This document shows positions 60,611 through 64,000 of a DNA stretch of 64,000 nucleotides, one piece after another (position 1 is the first letter of the stretch; each line of letters opens with the position of its first letter). Source of the stretch: Scleromatobacter sp038243995 (GTDB taxonomy: Bacteria; Pseudomonadota; Gammaproteobacteria; Burkholderiales; Burkholderiaceae_C); assembly GCA_038243995.1 (NCBI GenBank), contig JBBRTV010000008.1, positions 120,052 to 184,051 on the forward strand, read 5' to 3'. The position numbers and the translations under genes are program-made. The notes beneath the pieces were generated by a model, which had not been told where the DNA came from, ran no database searches, and saw only the letters and a program-made list of their open reading frames with translations.

Positions 60611-61378
60611 ATGGGAACTCGTCTCGTCTTTCTCCCCAAGTCGCCGCAGCCCGGCATCCCCCTGCGGCGCCGCGCGCGCTGGATCCTCGCGCTCCTCGTC
60701 ACGATCTGGTGCGCGCTCGCCTTCAGCGCGTCGACGGCGAACGCCGCCGATGACGACAAGCGCCTCGCGCTGACGCGCGAAGCCTTGCGGCGCGCGCAAC
60801 AGGGCCTGCAGTCGACCCAGGCCGAGCGCGACGCGCTGGCGCAGAAGAACGCCGCCCTGGAGGCGCAGAAGTCCGGCGCCGACAAGGCGCTCGCGCTGGC
60901 CACCGCGCGCCAGCGCGACGACGCCGCGCAGCGCTCGCGCCTGGGCGCCAGCGTCGCTGCCCTGCAGTCCGAACGCGACCGGCTGCAGGCCGATCTCGCG
61001 CGCCGGCAGGAAGAGTCCACCGCGCTCCAGCAACTCCTGGAGGCCACCCAGGGCCGCGCCACGGGCTCGGAGAACCGTCTCGTCGAACAGCAGCGCCTCG
61101 TCGTCGCGCTGCGCACCCTGCTCCAGCGCAGCGTCCAGTCAGTCTCCGACGGTGAACGCCAGAACCACGCGCTGTACGAAGCCGGCCAGCACGCCATCGA
61201 CGGTTACCGCGACTGCCAGCTCCACGGCAGCAGCTCGCCCGACGCCAACCTGCTCGGCCTCGGCGACATCCGCACCACCAGCGTCGCGGAGCAACTGCGG
61301 CACGACATGGACGCGCTCGCCACGCCGGCGACCGCGGCAGCATTCGCCCCGGTCGACCAGAGCCTGGCGCGGCCCTGA
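60611..61378 (+). CDS. Exported coiled-coil protein at the end of the TPS/TonB array
   Basis: A 255-residue protein with an N-terminal hydrophobic segment (about 24-46, ending ANAA) that is a signal peptide or anchor. Residues 50-190 form a long coiled coil rich in Ala/Gln/Arg/Leu (RLALTREALRRAQQGLQSTQAERDALAQ as continuous heptads; key residues L and A at a/d positions). The C-terminal part contains one cysteine (YRDCQLHG). It follows the porin gene by two bases, so it is co-transcribed. A periplasmic spacer or scaffold role is plausible. Confidence 0.75.
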   Translation: MGTRLVFLPKSPQPGIPLRRRARWILALLVTIWCALAFSASTANAADDDKRLALTREALRRAQQGLQSTQAERDALAQKNAALEAQKSGADKALALATARQRDDAAQRSRLGASVAALQSERDRLQADLARRQEESTALQQLLEATQGRATGSENRLVEQQRLVVALRTLLQRSVQSVSDGERQNHALYEAGQHAIDGYRDCQLHGSSSPDANLLGLGDIRTTSVAEQLRHDMDALATPATAAAFAPVDQSLARP

Positions 61379-61853
61379 CCCGACGGCGGCGTCACCCGCC
61401 GCGCACGTGGCAATGGAACGCCAGCGTCGCTACGGCCAGGCCGTCCATCCAGGCCGGTGGCGACACCGTCTCGGATTCGATGACCGGCTCGCCACCCATC
61501 TCGGCGCACCGCGTCACCGCGTCGTCATGGGCCCTGGCCCGGGCGGATCGGCCAGCGCTCGATCACCGACACGGTCACCGCCGCGCTCGCCCTGGCCACC
61601 GCCGGCATGCCGTGGAAGTTCAGGAAGCTGCCCGAGCCGGTGATCGCCGCCGCCGCGGCCATCGGATTGGTCGTGCACCCGCCGGTGACGCATGCATGAG
61701 CTCGCAAACGAGAGATGACAGCGTTTACCCCCACGGGGAAAGTCCGCAGCACCCTTTCAGCCATTCGACAGCAGCGATTCGAGCCGGCTCGACTACAGTG
61801 ATTTCGGCGTCACATCCGCTCACGCACGAAACATTCACGAATTGGAGTTTGCG
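61379..61853. other. Intergenic region with a possible gene remnant
   Basis: There are 475 bases between the coiled-coil protein gene and the GH18-like gene. Apart from a possible ChrA C-terminal remnant (61527-61699), I see no coding region. The final 100 bases are AT-richer and contain the GGAG site for the 61854 start, so the promoter of that gene is expected here. Confidence 0.4.
61527..61699 (+). pseudogene. Possible C-terminal remnant of a chromate transporter (ChrA-like)
   Basis: One frame encodes GQRSITDTVTAALALATAG and, after a few residues, KLPEPVIAAAAAIGLVVHP before a TGA at 61697. This resembles the last helix pair of ChrA-type chromate permeases, where a loop with I-x-D-x-x-T-A precedes a K-x-P-E-P helix. 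No start codon, upstream domain or ribosome site accompanies it. The similarity is short, so this is a weak call. Confidence 0.35.
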
Positions 61854-62747
61854 ATGAAGTCTTGCCTGACACTGGCCTCGCTGCTGGCATCCGCGTTCCT
61901 GTCCACCTTGCCGGCCGCCGCTTCGGCGGGTACCCCCCCGCAGGGCTTCACGGGCATCTTCGGCGGCGGTCCGCTGTACATCCCCTCGAGGGGCGCCTCC
62001 AGCAACATCACCGAGCTGGAGAACTCCGGCTTCACCGAAATCATCGTCTGGAGCGTCGAGGTCAATTCCGCCGGCGATCTCAACCTCAACGGCGAGTTCC
62101 CGCTGACCTCCAACGGCCGCTATATCGGCGGCCAGACCCACCCCGACTTCGCCTCGGACATGTCCCGGTTGAAGCAAGGCAAGGTGCAACGCGTGACGTT
62201 CAGCATCGGCTCGTCCAATTTTGGCGACTGGGAGGACATCACCGCGCTCGTGAAAAGCCAAGGCACCGGCCCGGACAGCATTCTCTACAAGACTTTCGCC
62301 GCGCTCAAGGCCGCCATTCCCGCGATCGACGCCATCGACTTCGACGACGAAAACAGCTTCGATCTCGGCACCACCGTGCAATTCGGCGTCATGCTCGGGA
62401 ACCTCGGCTACAAGGTGATGCCCGACCCCTACTTCAACGCGAATTATTGGAAGCAGGTCGTCTCGCAGATCAACACGCAGCTGCCGGGCACCGTCGATGG
62501 CGTCCACCTCCAGACCTATGCCGGCGGTGCGGGCAACAGCCCCTGCCAAGGCTGGGACTTCGGCGCGGTGCCGGTCTTCCCGTTCGTGTGGGACGCCGAT
62601 GACACCCCGGTCCAGGCGGGCAAGCAGATGCACAGCTGGCGCCAACAGTGCGCCATCATCGGCGGCGGACTCTGGCTGTACGACGACCTCGTCGGCACCG
62701 GCGCAACCCCGAGGTACGCCAAGGCGATCAACCGCGGCCTCAAATAG
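61854..62747 (+). CDS. Secreted GH18-like protein
   Basis: A 297-residue protein with a signal peptide (about 1-25, ending ASA-G). The mature part contains D159-x-x-D162-x-D164-x-E166 (DAIDFDDE), the catalytic signature of GH18 chitinases and endo-N-acetylglucosaminidases. Flanking stretches are IIVWSVEVNSAGDLNLNG, VTFSIGSSNFGDWEDI and VDGVHLQTYAGG, consistent with barrel strands. The start at 61854 follows GGAG. It may hydrolyse chitin-like or peptidoglycan-like polymers outside the cell. The LysR gene is convergent with it. Confidence 0.7.
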   Translation: MKSCLTLASLLASAFLSTLPAAASAGTPPQGFTGIFGGGPLYIPSRGASSNITELENSGFTEIIVWSVEVNSAGDLNLNGEFPLTSNGRYIGGQTHPDFASDMSRLKQGKVQRVTFSIGSSNFGDWEDITALVKSQGTGPDSILYKTFAALKAAIPAIDAIDFDDENSFDLGTTVQFGVMLGNLGYKVMPDPYFNANYWKQVVSQINTQLPGTVDGVHLQTYAGGAGNSPCQGWDFGAVPVFPFVWDADDTPVQAGKQMHSWRQQCAIIGGGLWLYDDLVGTGATPRYAKAINRGLK

Positions 62748-63037
62748 GCAGAGTTCGGTGGGCTGTGGCGGCAGCGATGCGGATCGCTGTCGCCGTGCCT
62801 GAGAGAAGACACGGAAGACGAGACGACGCGGCGAACCGCACCAGTCTGAGGGCAGGTGTTGGACAAACCCAAACGGTTGCTTCCGTCGCATTTGATTGCC
62901 AGGATGACCGCTGTTGTGCGCTCGGCGGCCGTTTGCAAAGCGTCAAGCCCGGTTCAACAGCACCGGAGCGGACCACCGACGGATCGAACAGGGCCCAACC
63001 TCCGAAAGATCCGCAGACCAACGAGATATCGATGGCC

Positions 63038-63937
63038 TCACAGCAGGCCCTCCACGCGCAAGGCATTCACCACCAGCTTGAAAGCCGGTGACGGCTGGCG
63101 CCTGCTGGGATAGTAGAGGTGGTAGCCGGCGAACTTGGGACACCAATCCTGAAGCACGCGCACGAGGCGGCCGGCCGCGATATGCGGCATCAACTCGTCT
63201 TCAGGCAGCAGGGTGATCCCGAGACCCGCCAAGGCGGCGTCGACCTGCGGTGCCGCTGTGTTGAAGATCAACGGCCCGTCCACTCGAACGTTCAACTGCC
63301 GACCGCGACGCTCGAAGTCCCAGACATAGAGACCACCCGAGGTCGGCATTCTTTGATTGATGCACCGATGGGCGGTCAGGTCCTTGGGCGACTTGGGGGC
63401 CGGATTGGCAGCGAAGTAGCTCGGTGAAGCCACGACGGCCATGCGCAGGGGCGGGCCGATCGGTACGGCAATCATGTCCTTGTCGATCGTGTTCCCGAGG
63501 CGGACTCCCGCATCGAAGCGCTCCGCGACGATGTCGCGAAAGCCATAGCTCATGTCGAACTCGAGCTTGATGTCCGGGTACTCGAGCAGCAGCGGGGCCA
63601 GCTTTGGCAGCAGGACGGTCTGCAGGACGTTGTCGCCCGACGTGATGCGCACGGTACCGGCCGGCTTGTCGCGCAGTTCCGTCAGCGCGTCCAGTTCGGC
63701 CTCGATCTCGTCGAAACGGTGACCGATGGCCCCCATCAGGCGCTCTCCAGCCACCGTCGTCGCGACGCTTCGCGTCGTGCGGGTCAGGAGTCGGATCTGC
63801 AGCCTCTCCTCCAGCCCTCGAATGGCTTGGCTGAGCGCCGACGGCGTGACCTCGAGCGTGGCCGCTGCGCGAGTGAAGCTGCCCTCGCGAGCAACCGTGA
63901 CGAATGCCAGAAGATCGTTCAGATTGCGTCGCGGCAT
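63038..63937 (-). CDS. LysR-family transcriptional regulator
   Basis: A 299-residue LysR regulator. The N-terminal helix-turn-helix occupies about 1-65 (LNDLLAFVTVAREGSFTRAAATLEVTPSALSQAI). The periplasmic-binding-like effector domain follows (about 90-295: GTVRITSGDNVLQTVLLPKL, PIGPPLRMAVVASPSYF). The start at 63937 (MPRRNLNDLL) fits the usual LysR length; 13 more codons lie upstream. The regulated genes probably lie beyond the right edge of the window, since LysR genes are usually divergent from their targets. Confidence 0.92.
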   Translation of the reverse strand: MPRRNLNDLLAFVTVAREGSFTRAAATLEVTPSALSQAIRGLEERLQIRLLTRTTRSVATTVAGERLMGAIGHRFDEIEAELDALTELRDKPAGTVRITSGDNVLQTVLLPKLAPLLLEYPDIKLEFDMSYGFRDIVAERFDAGVRLGNTIDKDMIAVPIGPPLRMAVVASPSYFAANPAPKSPKDLTAHRCINQRMPTSGGLYVWDFERRGRQLNVRVDGPLIFNTAAPQVDAALAGLGITLLPEDELMPHIAAGRLVRVLQDWCPKFAGYHLYYPSRRQPSPAFKLVVNALRVEGLL

Positions 63938-64000
63938 CGCCTGCTCCAGCTGGTTATTGCTTAGAACTTCTAACAAATGTGTTAAGTATTCGTTACCTAG

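Noticed and set aside
62748..63037. Possible gene between the GH18-like protein and the LysR gene
   Set aside because: Open frames here are short, overlap each other on both strands and lack ribosome sites, so the 290 bases are treated as a convergent intergenic region.

Overview
The window is very GC-rich, gene-dense bacterial DNA. It looks like the chromosome of a Gram-negative betaproteobacterium, probably Burkholderiales. The reasons are the Eps-type exopolysaccharide genes (EpsA/EpsF/EpsG style), TonB-dependent and two-partner outer-membrane systems, and many operons joined by 4-base ATGA overlaps. The genus cannot be fixed from sequence alone. I see no rRNA, tRNA, CRISPR array or prophage.

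Layout. (1) 1-4.7 kb: two small membrane proteins, a 55-residue protein, a single-domain response regulator, and a divergent NarL-type response regulator / CHASE3 histidine kinase pair. (2) 4.7-5.9 kb: a foreign block with an IS630-type transposase remnant, a metallo-beta-lactamase-fold gene lacking its N-terminus and broken by a one-base frameshift, and a MITE-like inverted repeat. The block is bounded by inverted TAGTGTRGTGTT termini, and the kinase stop codon lies in its left end. (3) 6.2-8.5 kb: a BON-domain lipoprotein, small hypotheticals and a JmjC/cupin_8 oxygenase. (4) 8.7-19.4 kb, minus strand: a galactosamine-polymer utilisation locus. It holds a TonB-dependent receptor, an EamA permease, AgaZ, AgaS, a BadF-type amino-sugar kinase, an amidohydrolase lipoprotein, an AgaR-like DeoR repressor and a GH114 endo-alpha-1,4-polygalactosaminidase. 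Repeated CTTTCGAA sites lie upstream of the receptor.

(5) 20-39.4 kb: a Wzx/Wzy-type exopolysaccharide locus. An EpsA-type regulator lies at one edge. A minus-strand operon encodes the initiating sugar transferase, four GT4 enzymes, a GT2 enzyme, EpsF, EpsG, a glycosidase, a polymerase and an acyltransferase. A divergent plus-strand operon encodes an acyltransferase, two sulfotransferases and the flippase. The predicted product is sulfated and acylated. No Wza/EpsE exporter is present. (6) 39.5-61.4 kb, plus strand: two DUF1566 proteins, a large exported protein, then TpsB, a 3564-residue DUF3739 filamentous haemagglutinin (TpsA), a DUF2341-LamG-ExbB fusion, two ExbD proteins, a TonB protein, a putative porin and a coiled-coil exported protein. 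This pairing of two-partner secretion with its own proton-motive-force module is the strongest candidate for an undescribed system. (7) 61.4-64 kb: a possible ChrA remnant, a secreted GH18-like protein and a LysR regulator.

Functional links: regions 4, 5 and 6 all concern cell-surface polymers. One takes in and degrades a galactosaminan, one builds an anionic capsule or EPS, and one displays a giant beta-helical adhesin-like protein.
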